From: Paracoccus isoporae
GTDB taxonomy: Bacteria; Pseudomonadota; Alphaproteobacteria; Rhodobacterales; Rhodobacteraceae
Direction of reading: 5' to 3'
Assembly: GCF_900101865.1 (NCBI RefSeq)
Contig: NZ_FNAH01000003.1
Location: 273,521-337,520, forward strand
DNA: 64,000 nucleotides
A program made the position numbers and the translations under genes. The notes beneath the pieces are model-generated. The model was not told the DNA's origin. It saw nothing but the letters and a program-made list of their open reading frames with translations, and did no database searches. Numbering within the stretch: position 1 is the first letter of the stretch; each line of letters begins with the position of its first letter. Below are positions 43,883-52,445 of this stretch, one piece after another.

Positions 43883-45106
43883 TCAGCCGGGTCGCTTCAT
43901 CTGGCAGGTCGTGGGCACGACCGCGCTTTGCGCCGGGAACTCCCGGATCGTCTTGCGGCCGATCCCGGTCCCTTCCAGATCATTCGGCACATCGCGAGAC
44001 AGCACGGTGACGAATTGTGGCATGATGATCTGGTGATTTTCCGGCTGCATGACGGCCTGCCCCAGCGGCGTGTCATAGCTCATGCCCGACAGCGCCGCGG
44101 CAACCTTGGCCGGATCGTCGCCGACTTCGTCGAGGGCTTGTGCCAGCATGCCGAACATGAACTTGACCCGCATGTAGCGCCAGTCATCGCCAAATTCTTC
44201 CTTATAGGCCCCGGCAAACGCAGCCAGTTCGGGGTTGTCGATATTCTCGTGCCATTCCGAAAGCTCGTAGACCTTGTTCACGCCGGCATCGCCCATGGCC
44301 GTGACCGCGCCGAGCAGGCCCGAATAATAGGTGTACCAGTCTACATCGAGCCCCGCGTCACTGGCCGCCTTGACCAACAGCGTCAGATCAGCGCCGAAAT
44401 TCCCGGTCAGGACGGCCTGCGCCCCCGATGCCTTGATCTTGGCGATATAGGGCGCGAAATCCTTGATCTTCATCAGCGGGTGATACTCATCCGCGACAAT
44501 CTCGATATCGGGACGCTTCTCGCCCAGCATGCTGCGCGCCGCATCGCCCACTGCATGACCGAAGGAGTAATCCTGGTTGATGAGATAGATGCGCTTCAGA
44601 TCCTTGTTGTCTGCGATGAAATCCGTCATCTCCGCGGTCTTCTGGTTCACTTCCGTGTCAAAGCGGAAATGCCACCAGCTGCATTTCTCGTTGGTCAGGG
44701 CCGGATCCACGGCGGAGTAATTCAGAAACACCATCGTCTGATCGGGATTGCGGCTGTTGTTCTTCTCGACGGCCTCGATGATGGCGGCCGACACGGATGA
44801 TCCGTTGCCCTGGCTGACGTAATGGAACCCCTCATCGGCCAGCTTGCGCAGCAGCAAGACGGTTTCCTGCGGGCTCGCCTTGCTGTCGAACGGCACGACT
44901 TCCAGCATCCTGCCGCCATCGACCCCGCCATTGCGATTGATCTCGTCCACCGCGAATTGATAGTGGCGCAGACCCAGCTCGCCAGAGCTTGCCAGCGGCC
45001 CGGACAGGGGATCGACAAATGCGATCCGGATCGGCTCCTCGGCTTGCGCCATCGGTGCGAAGACAAGTGCTGCGCTGACGGCAACGGTTCCAATCACATG
45101 CTTCAC
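43883..45106 (-). CDS. Periplasmic binding protein of Liv-type importer (GTG start)
   Basis: A 407-residue protein. An ATG at 45121 opens the frame, but the GTG at 45106 has GGGAGG at proper distance and gives a clean signal peptide (MKHVIGTVAVSAALVFAPMA, cut near AQA). The mature part has the periplasmic-binding fold: IRIAFVDPLSGPLASSGELG, YHYVSQGNGSS-like FHYVSQGNGSSVSAAIIEA and IYLINQDYSFGHAVGDAA. It ends with a Cys near the C-terminus (TTCQMKRPG). The relatives I recall bind amino acids or aromatic/aliphatic acids. Confidence 0.9.
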   Translation of the reverse strand: MKHVIGTVAVSAALVFAPMAQAEEPIRIAFVDPLSGPLASSGELGLRHYQFAVDEINRNGGVDGGRMLEVVPFDSKASPQETVLLLRKLADEGFHYVSQGNGSSVSAAIIEAVEKNNSRNPDQTMVFLNYSAVDPALTNEKCSWWHFRFDTEVNQKTAEMTDFIADNKDLKRIYLINQDYSFGHAVGDAARSMLGEKRPDIEIVADEYHPLMKIKDFAPYIAKIKASGAQAVLTGNFGADLTLLVKAASDAGLDVDWYTYYSGLLGAVTAMGDAGVNKVYELSEWHENIDNPELAAFAGAYKEEFGDDWRYMRVKFMFGMLAQALDEVGDDPAKVAAALSGMSYDTPLGQAVMQPENHQIIMPQFVTVLSRDVPNDLEGTGIGRKTIREFPAQSAVVPTTCQMKRPG

Positions 45107-45149
45107 GTCAACCTCCCTCATTCACGGTGAATGCCTGTTTCTCATTTTT

Positions 45150-45207
45150 GTATCCATTTTTGCAGTTTAATCAAGTAAAATTTCCATTAATGTCTTTTTA
45201 TGCATAC
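45150..45207. promoter_or_regulatory. Pair of GntR-type sites upstream of the Liv operon
   Basis: GTATCC at 45150-45155 (within TTTTTGTATCCATTTTTG) and GCATAC at 45202-45207 are 52 bases apart, 44 and 96 bases before the binding-protein start. Sequence and spacing match the pairs at 40165/40217 and 47569/47620. Confidence 0.5.
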
Positions 45208-45396
45208 ATATATGGCGCTTTTAACACCGCTGAGCGGTCCCCTTTATCCTGACAGGAGACCGCACTTGCCGGGCGGGCGGGCATCACCTCGACGGCGATG
45301 AATTGGAACTCACCGGCAAGCGATGTCCCGACCGTGTGCTCGGTCCAGGGACAGGTGTTTTCAATCTGACCGGTCAGGCTTCCCGAGACTTCGGGG

Positions 45397-46290
45397 TTAA
45401 TCACGGACCGGAAACCAGCCGGCTCGGGCCAGTTGGCCGGTGATCTGGTCGGGCACCCGCTCGGCCAGCCAGGCGACAAGCGCCGACAGCCGGTCATGGT
45501 CCAGGCCGGTCGCAACGCCCTGCCGGTCGAGCATGTAGTGGACATCCTCGGTGGCGATGTTGCCGGTCGCGCGCGGCGCGAACGGGCAGCCGCCCAGCCC
45601 GCCGATGGCGGCGTCGACGATGGTCGCGCCCCGCTCCAGCGCCGCGAACAGGCTGGCATAGCCGGTGCTGCGCGTATTGTGCAGATGCACGCCCCAGGGC
45701 ACGCCATCCAGAACATCGCGGCAGGCCCTGTCCACGCGCAGAATATCGGCAGGGGCAGCCACTCCTATCGTATCCGCGAACAGGATCTGGTCGGCCCCGG
45801 CCGCAATCATCGCATCGGCCAGGGCGGCGACGCGGCGCGCGGACATCTCTCCCTCGAATGGGCAGCCATAGGCGGTGGCGATGATCCCGACGATGCGGCG
45901 CCCCGCCTGTTTCACGATCGGCGCGATGGCGGCGAACTGGGCCAGGCTGTCGGCGCTGTCCATGTTCTGATTGCGTCTGCTGAAGCTGTCCGAGGCCAGC
46001 ACGACAAACCGGATCTCATCGACCCGCGTCGCCAGCGCCCGCTCGACGCCCTTTCGGTTCAGCGCCAGGGCAGAGAGCGTGACGCCCGGCATGTCTGGCA
46101 GGGATTCGAGCAACTCCTCCGCTCCGGCCATTTGCGGCACGCGCTGCGGGTTGACCATGCTGACGGCCTCGATGTGGCGCAGACCGGCCGCGACGAGCTC
46201 GGTCACGACATGGCGCTTTTCGTCCAGGCTAAAGATCCGCGGCAGGGTTTGCAGCCCGTCACGCGGTCCGACATCGCACAGCGCGATCAT
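45397..46290 (-). CDS. Hydroxymethylglutaryl-CoA lyase family protein
   Basis: A 297-residue TIM-barrel lyase. DVGPRDGLQ at residues 6-14 supplies the metal Asp and catalytic Arg. VHLHNTRSTGYA has the metal histidines. IGGLGGCPFAPRATGNIATE is the HMG-CoA lyase signature with its active-site Cys. The family splits HMG-CoA (or a close relative) into acetyl-CoA and a ketoacid, here acetoacetate if the substrate is HMG-CoA. Its start overlaps the CoA-transferase stop (TGATG), which indicates consecutive steps. Confidence 0.9.
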   Translation of the reverse strand: MIALCDVGPRDGLQTLPRIFSLDEKRHVVTELVAAGLRHIEAVSMVNPQRVPQMAGAEELLESLPDMPGVTLSALALNRKGVERALATRVDEIRFVVLASDSFSRRNQNMDSADSLAQFAAIAPIVKQAGRRIVGIIATAYGCPFEGEMSARRVAALADAMIAAGADQILFADTIGVAAPADILRVDRACRDVLDGVPWGVHLHNTRSTGYASLFAALERGATIVDAAIGGLGGCPFAPRATGNIATEDVHYMLDRQGVATGLDHDRLSALVAWLAERVPDQITGQLARAGWFPVRD

Positions 46291-47507
46291 CAGATCACGC
46301 CCTCGCCCTGAAGCGTCTCGATCTCCGCCGTGGACAGACCGAGCCGTCCATAGATTTCCGCGTTATGCGCACCGATCTTCTGCGGCCCCAGCCACGCAAT
46401 GTCGCCGGGCGTCTCGGACAGGACCGGAAAAACACCCGGTATGGTGATCTCGCCGAAATCCGGGTCGCGGAACTGGCGCACCATGCCCCGGTCGCGGAAA
46501 TGCGGATCCTCGACCACATCGGCAATCGAGTTGATCGGACCATAGACGACGCCGAACTCCTCCAGCCTTGCCGTCAGCTCGGCCTTGGTGAGCTGCGCCG
46601 ACCAGTCGGCCACCATGCGGTTCAGCAGGTCTTCGTGGTCGCCGCGCGCGATATGCGTGGCAAATCGCGGATCATCCGCCAGTTCGGGCTGACCCATGGC
46701 TTCGGCCAGACGGGCAAACATCGCATCGACATTGGCGGCGATCACCACATGGCCGCCATCGCTGGTCGGGTAAATGTTGGATGGGACGATCTTGGCGATC
46801 CCCGTGCCCGACGGCTTTCGCACGAACCCGGTCTTGGAATATTCCGTCACCGTGCTTTCCAGCATGGCAAAACAGCTTTCGACGATCGTGGCGTCCACCA
46901 CCTGCCCCTGCCCGCCACGCTGGTCGCGATGATAAAGCGCCATCATCATGCCCTCGAAGGCGAACAGCGCCGTCAGCGTATCGCCAAGCGAGATGCCATA
47001 GCGCGGCGGGGGCCGGTCGGGAAATCCGTTGACGTAGCGCAGACCCGACATGGCCTCGCCCACCGATGCGAAGCCGGGACGGGCGGAATAAGGCCCGCTC
47101 TGCCCGAAGCCGGAGACGCGCACGATCACCAGCCCCGGATTGAGGCGGTGCAGCTCAGCCGGGCTCATCCCCCATTTTTCCAATGTGCCGGGCTTGAAAT
47201 TCTCGATCAGCACATCGGCCGTTGCGATAAGCTTGCGGGCCAGATCCTGTCCCCTGGGATCGCGCAGATTCGCCGACACGGCCTTCTTGTTGCGTGACAT
47301 GATCGGCCACCACAGCGTCTTGCCTTCATGCTGCAGCCTGCCCCAGTTGCGGATCGGATCGCCGCTGCCCGGCGCTTCGATCTTGATCACCTCGGCGCCG
47401 AAATCCGCGCAGCGGGAACCGACAAAGGGTCCGGCCAGAAGCTGTCCCATTTCAATCACGGTCAGCCCCGCCAAAGGTCCGAACTTGTCCGGTGACGTGG
47501 TCTTCAT
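46290..47507 (-). CDS. CaiB/BaiF (type III) CoA-transferase
   Basis: A 405-residue enzyme. The ATG at 47507 follows GAGGGAACAGGGG and begins MKTTSPDKFGPLAGLTVIEM. Family blocks are LAGPFVGSRCADFGAEVIKI, NKKAVSANLRDPRGQDLARK, ADVLIENFKPGTLEKWG (catalytic Asp region in relatives) and RVSGFGQSGPYSARPGFASV. It moves CoA from a donor such as succinyl-CoA to a carboxylic acid. Followed by an HMG-CoA-lyase-like protein, it could activate 3-hydroxy-3-methylglutarate or a similar branched acid. Confidence 0.9.
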   Translation of the reverse strand: MKTTSPDKFGPLAGLTVIEMGQLLAGPFVGSRCADFGAEVIKIEAPGSGDPIRNWGRLQHEGKTLWWPIMSRNKKAVSANLRDPRGQDLARKLIATADVLIENFKPGTLEKWGMSPAELHRLNPGLVIVRVSGFGQSGPYSARPGFASVGEAMSGLRYVNGFPDRPPPRYGISLGDTLTALFAFEGMMMALYHRDQRGGQGQVVDATIVESCFAMLESTVTEYSKTGFVRKPSGTGIAKIVPSNIYPTSDGGHVVIAANVDAMFARLAEAMGQPELADDPRFATHIARGDHEDLLNRMVADWSAQLTKAELTARLEEFGVVYGPINSIADVVEDPHFRDRGMVRQFRDPDFGEITIPGVFPVLSETPGDIAWLGPQKIGAHNAEIYGRLGLSTAEIETLQGEGVI

Positions 47508-47568
47508 CCCCTGTTCCCTCTGCGTGCCATAGCTTCCCAACCTGTGCCTAATGGATTTCAGATTTTTT

Positions 47569-47625
47569 GTATACATAAAATTGATAAATCTGCGATTGAT
47601 TGCGGAAACCCTAGTATTTGTATAC
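47569..47625. promoter_or_regulatory. Pair of GTATAC sites in the CaiB/GntR divergent promoter
   Basis: GTATAC at 47569-47574 (inside TTTTTTGTATACATAAAA) and at 47620-47625 (inside TATTTGTATACTTTGC) are 51 bases apart. They sit in the AT-rich gap between the CoA-transferase (minus, from 47507) and the GntR gene (plus, from 47712). These are the best matches to the palindromic TTGTATACAA-like core and are probably where the regulator represses itself and the operon. Confidence 0.6.
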
Positions 47626-47711
47626 TTTGCATGGGTGATTGCGCTTGATGCACGTTAAGATAACTTTGTCGGATCGGGAGCGCCCCCCGATGGCAGCGGA
47701 GAAGGCAGCGG

Positions 47712-48419
47712 ATGCAGGCCGGCAAGACCGAGAACACCACCGAGAATGCGGCCGAGCGTGCCTATCGCGAATTGCGGCAGGCCGTTCTGGAGGGGCGCTT
47801 GCCGAAGGACCGCAAGATTACCGAGACCGGCCTCGCGGAATCGCTGGGGATTTCCCGCACCCCGATCCGCGAAGCCGTGAAGCGGCTGCTGCTGGAAGGA
47901 TTGCTGGAACGCCGCAAGGGGCAGGGCATCCGATGCGCCTTGCCGGATGCCGCGGAGATCCAGGAAGTGTTCGAATTGCGATTGCGCTTGGAATCCTTCG
48001 CGGCCAGCCGTGCCGCGATCCGCGCCACGCAGGACCAGATCGATGCCCTGACCCAATCGGCAGAGACCATGAGCCGCCTGGCCCGCACCGATCCCGCAAA
48101 CGACGCCGTCATCACGCGCATTGACCGCGAGAACGCCCGGTTCCACGCCCTGATCCTGGAGGCCACGCAATCACAGCGCCTGGCCCAGCTGGTCAAGTTC
48201 AGCACCGATATTTCCCTGGTGAGCCGCACATTCCGCCGGTTCACCGCCGAACAGCGACGGCGGTCGGCCGCGCATCACGTCGAGATTGCCGCCGCAATCG
48301 CCGCGCGCTCGCCGCGTTGGGCCGAGAACATGATGCAGGCGCATATCCTGTCCGCCGCGGATATCTTCGAGATCCCGCTTGACGGACAGGCAACGGCCCG
48401 TCGCGGCGAACAGGACTGA
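47712..48419 (+). CDS. GntR-family regulator, FCD subfamily
   Basis: A 235-residue protein preceded by GGAGAAGG. The winged helix (about residues 12-75) reads AYRELRQAVLEGRLPKDRKI, then TETGLAESLGISRTPIREAV and LLERRKGQGIRC. The FCD domain follows (about 80-220: FELRLRLESFAASRAAIRAT, then HALILEATQSQRLAQLV and HVEIAAAIAAR). It is transcribed away from the CoA-transferase/lyase genes. The paired GTATAC-type sites at its own promoter, at the Liv operon and at the TRAP operon suggest that it controls all three. Confidence 0.9.
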   Translation: MQAGKTENTTENAAERAYRELRQAVLEGRLPKDRKITETGLAESLGISRTPIREAVKRLLLEGLLERRKGQGIRCALPDAAEIQEVFELRLRLESFAASRAAIRATQDQIDALTQSAETMSRLARTDPANDAVITRIDRENARFHALILEATQSQRLAQLVKFSTDISLVSRTFRRFTAEQRRRSAAHHVEIAAAIAARSPRWAENMMQAHILSAADIFEIPLDGQATARRGEQD

Positions 48420-48427
48420 CGCGACGA

Positions 48428-49888
48428 TCAGAACATCATCTGCACCGTCTTTTCTTCGGTATAGGATTCGATGCCGGCCGGCCCCATCTCGCGGCCCAGA
48501 CCGCTGCCGCCGCGCCCGCCCCAGGGCGTCGTCATGTCGGGGATGCCGAAGGCGTTGATCCAGACATTTCCGACATTCAGGTCGCGCGCCGTGCGATGCG
48601 CGCGATTCAGATCCTCGGTATAGATGATCGCGTTCAGTCCGAAATGCGTGTCATTGGCCAGTTCCAGCACCTCATCGGTGCTGTCGAAGGGCATGATCGT
48701 GGCGACCGGGCCGAAGATTTCCTCGCGCGCGATGCGCTGCTGCTGCTGACCGACAAACACCGTGGGCTCGACGAAATAGCCGTCGCGCTCGACCAGATTG
48801 CCGCCGGTCAGAAGTTCCGCACCTTCGCTGACGCCCAGTTCCAGATAATCCGCAACGCGCTTGTGCTGGGCCGCGTTGACCAGCGGACCCATGCCGACGG
48901 CGTCGTCGAAGGGATCGCCCAGCTTGATGTTGCGGGCATGATCGACCAGCCGGTTTGCGACCTCGTCCACGAGCGAACGATGGACATAGACCCGTGTCCC
49001 GGCGGCGCAGACCTGGCCCTGATGCAGGAAGTTGCCGGCGGCAATGAACGGCATCGCCCCGTCGAGATTTGCATCGGCGAAAACGATCTGCGGGTTCTTG
49101 CCCCCCAGTTCGAGCGTCACCTTGCGAAACTGTCCGCCGGCGTGGTTGCTCATCAGCGCGCCGACCTCCGGGCTGCCGGTGAAGCTCAGCTTGGCCAGGC
49201 CGGGATGCGCCGCCAGTGCCGCACCGGCGGTCTCTCCCAGCCCCGGCACGACGTTGAAGACACCGTCCGGCACCCCGGCCTCCTGCAGGATTTCGGCAAG
49301 GCGCAGCAGCGACAGGCTGGCGTCTTCCGGCGGCTTGATGACCATAGAGTTGCCCGCCGCCAGCGCGGGCACGATCTTCCATCCCGCCACGACGATGGGG
49401 TTGTTCCACGGCGTGATCGCCCCCACGACGCCGAGCGGTTCGCGCAGCGTGTAGTTCAGCCGGTGCCGCCCGGCATAGTCGGGCAGTTGCACCGTGCTGC
49501 CATACAGCTTGTCGGCATATCCGGCATAGTAGCGGAACGTCGCCAGTGTCGCCGGAAGGTCGCCGTAAAGCCCGTCGCGATACAGCTTGCCGACCTCCAG
49601 CGTTTCGACCGCCGAGAGATACTCCATCTCGGCCTCGATCAGATCCGCGGCCTTGAACAGGATGCGGCCGCGCGCCGTGCCGCCCATCTCCTTCCAACCG
49701 CTCGACGCGAACGCCTCGCTGGCCGTCCGGACGGCAAGATCGACATCATCCGCACCCGCCGCGGCAATCTCGCAAATGGCTGATCCGTCGACGGGATTGC
49801 GCGAGGTGAAGCTGGCGCCGTCCTTGGCGTCGCGCCACTTGCCGCCGATGAACAGTTGCCGTGGGGGAAGTTTGGAAGGTGCCTTCAT
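48428..49888 (-). CDS. Aldehyde dehydrogenase (NAD(P)+)
   Basis: A 486-residue enzyme; the ATG at 49888 (MKAPSKLPPRQLFIGGKW) fits the family better than the frame start at 49957. Motifs are GAITPWNNPIVVAGWKIVPA, FTGSPEVG (cofactor turn), LELGGKNPQIVFADA (general-base Glu), GQVCAAGTRVYVH (catalytic Cys), EEIFGPVATIMPF and GIPDMTTPWGGRGGSGLGRE. It oxidises an aldehyde to an acid. It ends the three-gene unit begun by the homogentisate-dioxygenase-like gene and converges on the GntR gene. Confidence 0.92.
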   Translation of the reverse strand: MKAPSKLPPRQLFIGGKWRDAKDGASFTSRNPVDGSAICEIAAAGADDVDLAVRTASEAFASSGWKEMGGTARGRILFKAADLIEAEMEYLSAVETLEVGKLYRDGLYGDLPATLATFRYYAGYADKLYGSTVQLPDYAGRHRLNYTLREPLGVVGAITPWNNPIVVAGWKIVPALAAGNSMVIKPPEDASLSLLRLAEILQEAGVPDGVFNVVPGLGETAGAALAAHPGLAKLSFTGSPEVGALMSNHAGGQFRKVTLELGGKNPQIVFADANLDGAMPFIAAGNFLHQGQVCAAGTRVYVHRSLVDEVANRLVDHARNIKLGDPFDDAVGMGPLVNAAQHKRVADYLELGVSEGAELLTGGNLVERDGYFVEPTVFVGQQQQRIAREEIFGPVATIMPFDSTDEVLELANDTHFGLNAIIYTEDLNRAHRTARDLNVGNVWINAFGIPDMTTPWGGRGGSGLGREMGPAGIESYTEEKTVQMMF

Positions 49889-49984
49889 CGCGTTTGTCTC
49901 CAGAGATCCGGGCATCGACCGGCGCAAGCCGGCATTGTCCCGACCATCATAGATCAATGTTCGTATTTTGTGAAGACGTGTCCG

Positions 49985-50707
49985 CTATTCGGACGCGGGT
50001 GGATCGGACTGCGCTCCCGACCCGGAAGTGCCTAGGATGTCCTCCAACTCTCTGGCACAGTCCTCGACGGCCTGCCGCATCACCTCGGTTTCGGCACCGG
50101 CCAGGGTCACGACGCCGATCGCCGCCGCGACGGCCTTCAGCCCCGGCAGTGACGTGACGATGCCATGCGCGCCGGGAACCAGCGCGCCGACGCTTTCAAA
50201 GGTTTCAGAACGCCCCTCGGCTGCGGCCGCGACGGCCCGGCCAAGCGCCCCGAGGCCCGCAGGCGTCCGGCTGCCGACCCGATAGGCGACATGAAATGTC
50301 GTGGACGATGGCTCGACCACGGACACGGCAAGCACATCGGGGCCGTCGGCGACGCAGAAATGCGCGGTTGCCGCCGCCCGTTCGGCCAGTTTTTCCAGCG
50401 CAGGCCGGGTGCTTTCACGCAATGCGGGCAGGACGTTTTCACCAAGCCGCAACGTCCCCAGCCCGACCGTGTGCAGACCGTCAGAGTCGCGATGCAGCAA
50501 GCCGCGATCCACCAGCGTTGTCGCCAGCCGATAGACGATGGTGCGGCTCAGACCCAGATCGGCGGCGATCTGGGTGATGGTGCGTCCCTGCCGGGAGGAC
50601 GCGAGCAGTTCGAGGACATCCAGCCCGCGATTCAGCGTCTGCGCCGAATCCGGTGCCCGCCCCGCGCTGCTGCGCTTCGACTCTCCTCCAGGCAGGGACC
50701 GGCTCAT
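49985..50707 (-). CDS. IclR-family regulator
   Basis: A 240-residue protein. The ATG at 50707 overlaps the upstream stop (ATGA); the longer frame from 50740 overlaps it more. The winged helix (about residues 22-85) has TLNRGLDVLELLASSRQGRT, then ITQIAADLGLSRTIVYRLAT. The GAF-like effector domain follows (LEKLAERAAATAHFCVADGP, VGSRTPAGLGALGRAV). IclR proteins often control aromatic degradation, consistent with the dioxygenase upstream. The near-palindrome at 51931-51955 is a candidate binding site. Confidence 0.9.
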   Translation of the reverse strand: MSRSLPGGESKRSSAGRAPDSAQTLNRGLDVLELLASSRQGRTITQIAADLGLSRTIVYRLATTLVDRGLLHRDSDGLHTVGLGTLRLGENVLPALRESTRPALEKLAERAAATAHFCVADGPDVLAVSVVEPSSTTFHVAYRVGSRTPAGLGALGRAVAAAAEGRSETFESVGALVPGAHGIVTSLPGLKAVAAAIGVVTLAGAETEVMRQAVEDCARELEDILGTSGSGAQSDPPASE

Positions 50708-51921
50708 GTGGCGGGCAGATCCGGGCCGCGACCCGACCATGTCCAGGGATAGCTCGGCTCATCACAATCCATCGCGCCCTCGCCCAGTTCGAGCGGGCGG
50801 AACGTGTCGACCATGAACGCCATTTCGTTCGGGTGAGTCATGTTAACGGAGTCCAGGTAATTCTGTCGCCGGGGACCGTGGGTGTAGGCGGCAGGGTGCA
50901 ATGAAACCGAACCGGTCGCAATGCCCGAACCCTTTCGCGCGGCCGTTTCGCCGGCGAAGTAGAACATGACCTCGTCCGAATCCACGTTGGAGTGGTAATA
51001 GGGCACCTTCAGCGCCCGCTCGCCATATTCCAGCGGCCGGGGAACGAAATTGCAGACCACGAAGCCTTCGCCCTGGAACGCCTGATAGGTCGGTGGGGGC
51101 TGCAGGAACTCGCCCAGCACCGGCGAGTAGTCGCGATAATTCACCGCGTAGGGATAGAGATGGCCGTCCCAGCCCGCGACATCGAACGGATGGTGGTCAT
51201 AGGTCACCACGGATCCGGCCTGCCCTTGAGAGCTGCGGTGGCGCACATAGACCTCGGTGTCGCGGTCGAGCGCGTCGTCATCGACACAGATCAGCCGCTC
51301 CGGCCCCCGAATGTCCCGCTCGTTATACGGCGCACCTTCCAGGAACTGTCCGAAATCGCTCCGGTGCTTGCGCGGCGGCTGGATATGCCCCGCGCCCTCG
51401 ACGACAAGCGCGCGCAGCGGCCCGGCATCCGGGTCGGGAACCCAGCGATGGATGGTGACACGCGGAATCACCACGTTGTCGCCCTGCCGGATCTCCACCG
51501 TGCCGAACACGCTTTCGATCCGGCCGGCCCCGGCCTCGATGAAGACCAGCTCATCGCCGATCCCGTTGCTGTAAAGCGGAGAGGTTTCCGTTGCCACGAC
51601 ATAGCTGAGCCGAACATCGGCATTCGCCAGCAACAACCGGCGATCACGGACCATGTCGGCTGCGCCGGTCCGGGCGAAGAGTTGCGGCGCCCGCAGGTGA
51701 CGGGGGCGCAGCGGCACGTTCGGCGTCAGGGATTGATCGCCCAGCTCCCAGATCCGCGAATCGACCAGATTGGCCGGCACCCGCTTGTGGTAGATATGCG
51801 AGCCCGTGCTCGAAAAGCCTTCCTCCCCGATGAACTCCTCGAAGGTCGGAGTTCCGTCTTCGAGGTCGAACAGCGTGTGGCGTTTCGGGGGAACGGCACC
51901 CAGACGGCGATAATAGACCAT
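50704..51921 (-). CDS. hmgA: Homogentisate 1,2-dioxygenase-like protein
   Basis: A 405-residue cupin-type protein with a GGAGG site just before the ATG. The N-terminal half has ELVFIEAGAGRIESVFGTVE, then IRQGDNVVIPRVTIHRW. The C-terminal half has the iron-ligand set of homogentisate dioxygenases: YHSNVDSDEVMFYFAG gives His and Glu, and LHPAAYTHGP gives the second His. It is somewhat shorter than characterised enzymes (about 430-445 residues), and LHPAAYTHGP differs from the usual LHPSGIPHGP. Ring cleavage of homogentisate or a related hydroquinone acid is likely. Isomerase and hydrolase partners are not seen nearby. Confidence 0.8.
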   Translation of the reverse strand: MVYYRRLGAVPPKRHTLFDLEDGTPTFEEFIGEEGFSSTGSHIYHKRVPANLVDSRIWELGDQSLTPNVPLRPRHLRAPQLFARTGAADMVRDRRLLLANADVRLSYVVATETSPLYSNGIGDELVFIEAGAGRIESVFGTVEIRQGDNVVIPRVTIHRWVPDPDAGPLRALVVEGAGHIQPPRKHRSDFGQFLEGAPYNERDIRGPERLICVDDDALDRDTEVYVRHRSSQGQAGSVVTYDHHPFDVAGWDGHLYPYAVNYRDYSPVLGEFLQPPPTYQAFQGEGFVVCNFVPRPLEYGERALKVPYYHSNVDSDEVMFYFAGETAARKGSGIATGSVSLHPAAYTHGPRRQNYLDSVNMTHPNEMAFMVDTFRPLELGEGAMDCDEPSYPWTWSGRGPDLPAT

Positions 51922-51930
51922 GATACCTCC

Positions 51931-51955
51931 ATAATGTTCGATTATCGGACGTTAT
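51931..51955. promoter_or_regulatory. Near-perfect inverted repeat before the dioxygenase gene
   Basis: ATAATGTTCG (51931-51940) and CGGACGTTAT (51946-51955) are inverted repeats matching at 8 of 10 positions around ATTAT. The site lies 10-34 bases before the ATG at 51921, overlapping the region where a promoter or leader is expected. IclR binding (49985-50707 product) is a reasonable inference. Confidence 0.45.
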
Positions 51956-52445
51956 TATCCATTATTAGGACAATTATGCAACGGGCTCTGCCGTTTCGGA
52001 TGTTTGCTCTGCAGCCCGGATGGTCGTCGGTGGGTCGCGACGGAATTGCTGGCAGTCGGCGACCACACACAGGGGGCGTTCCCGGATCTGCGCGTTGATG
52101 CGGACTTCATCTGTCCAACTTCGGTCAGCCGCAGACCGGACCTGCACGCTACCGAGGCGCTGAGCCGGCTCTTGTGCCATCCGGTCCTGCGGAAGAAGTC
52201 CTTTCAGCGGCGCGCCAGATCGGGGGACAATTTTCTGATCTGGGCCTGCGCTTCGCCCTCATGCTGTGCCGACGAAGCGCCCATGTGGTTTCTGCCTGCA
52301 AAGGTGAACCGGCCCATGCGCTGTCGCCTTTTTGGTCGGCAACACCACAGCTCCGTCGTGACAGACCCGACAGGGTGAGAAGGCGCTCTTTCCGTGAGTC
52401 ACGGCGACCGCCCTGTGCAGGACTCAATGTCCGCTGCGGCGCGCC
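51956..52445. other. Region without a recognisable gene
   Basis: About 490 bases lie between the dioxygenase promoter and the anti-sigma stop. It opens AT-rich (to about 51990). Several short frames (for example 52004-52378 plus and 52149-52427 minus) are open but show no domain and an Arg/Cys/Ser-rich, non-conserved look. It could hold a decayed gene; I cannot name one. Confidence 0.4.
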
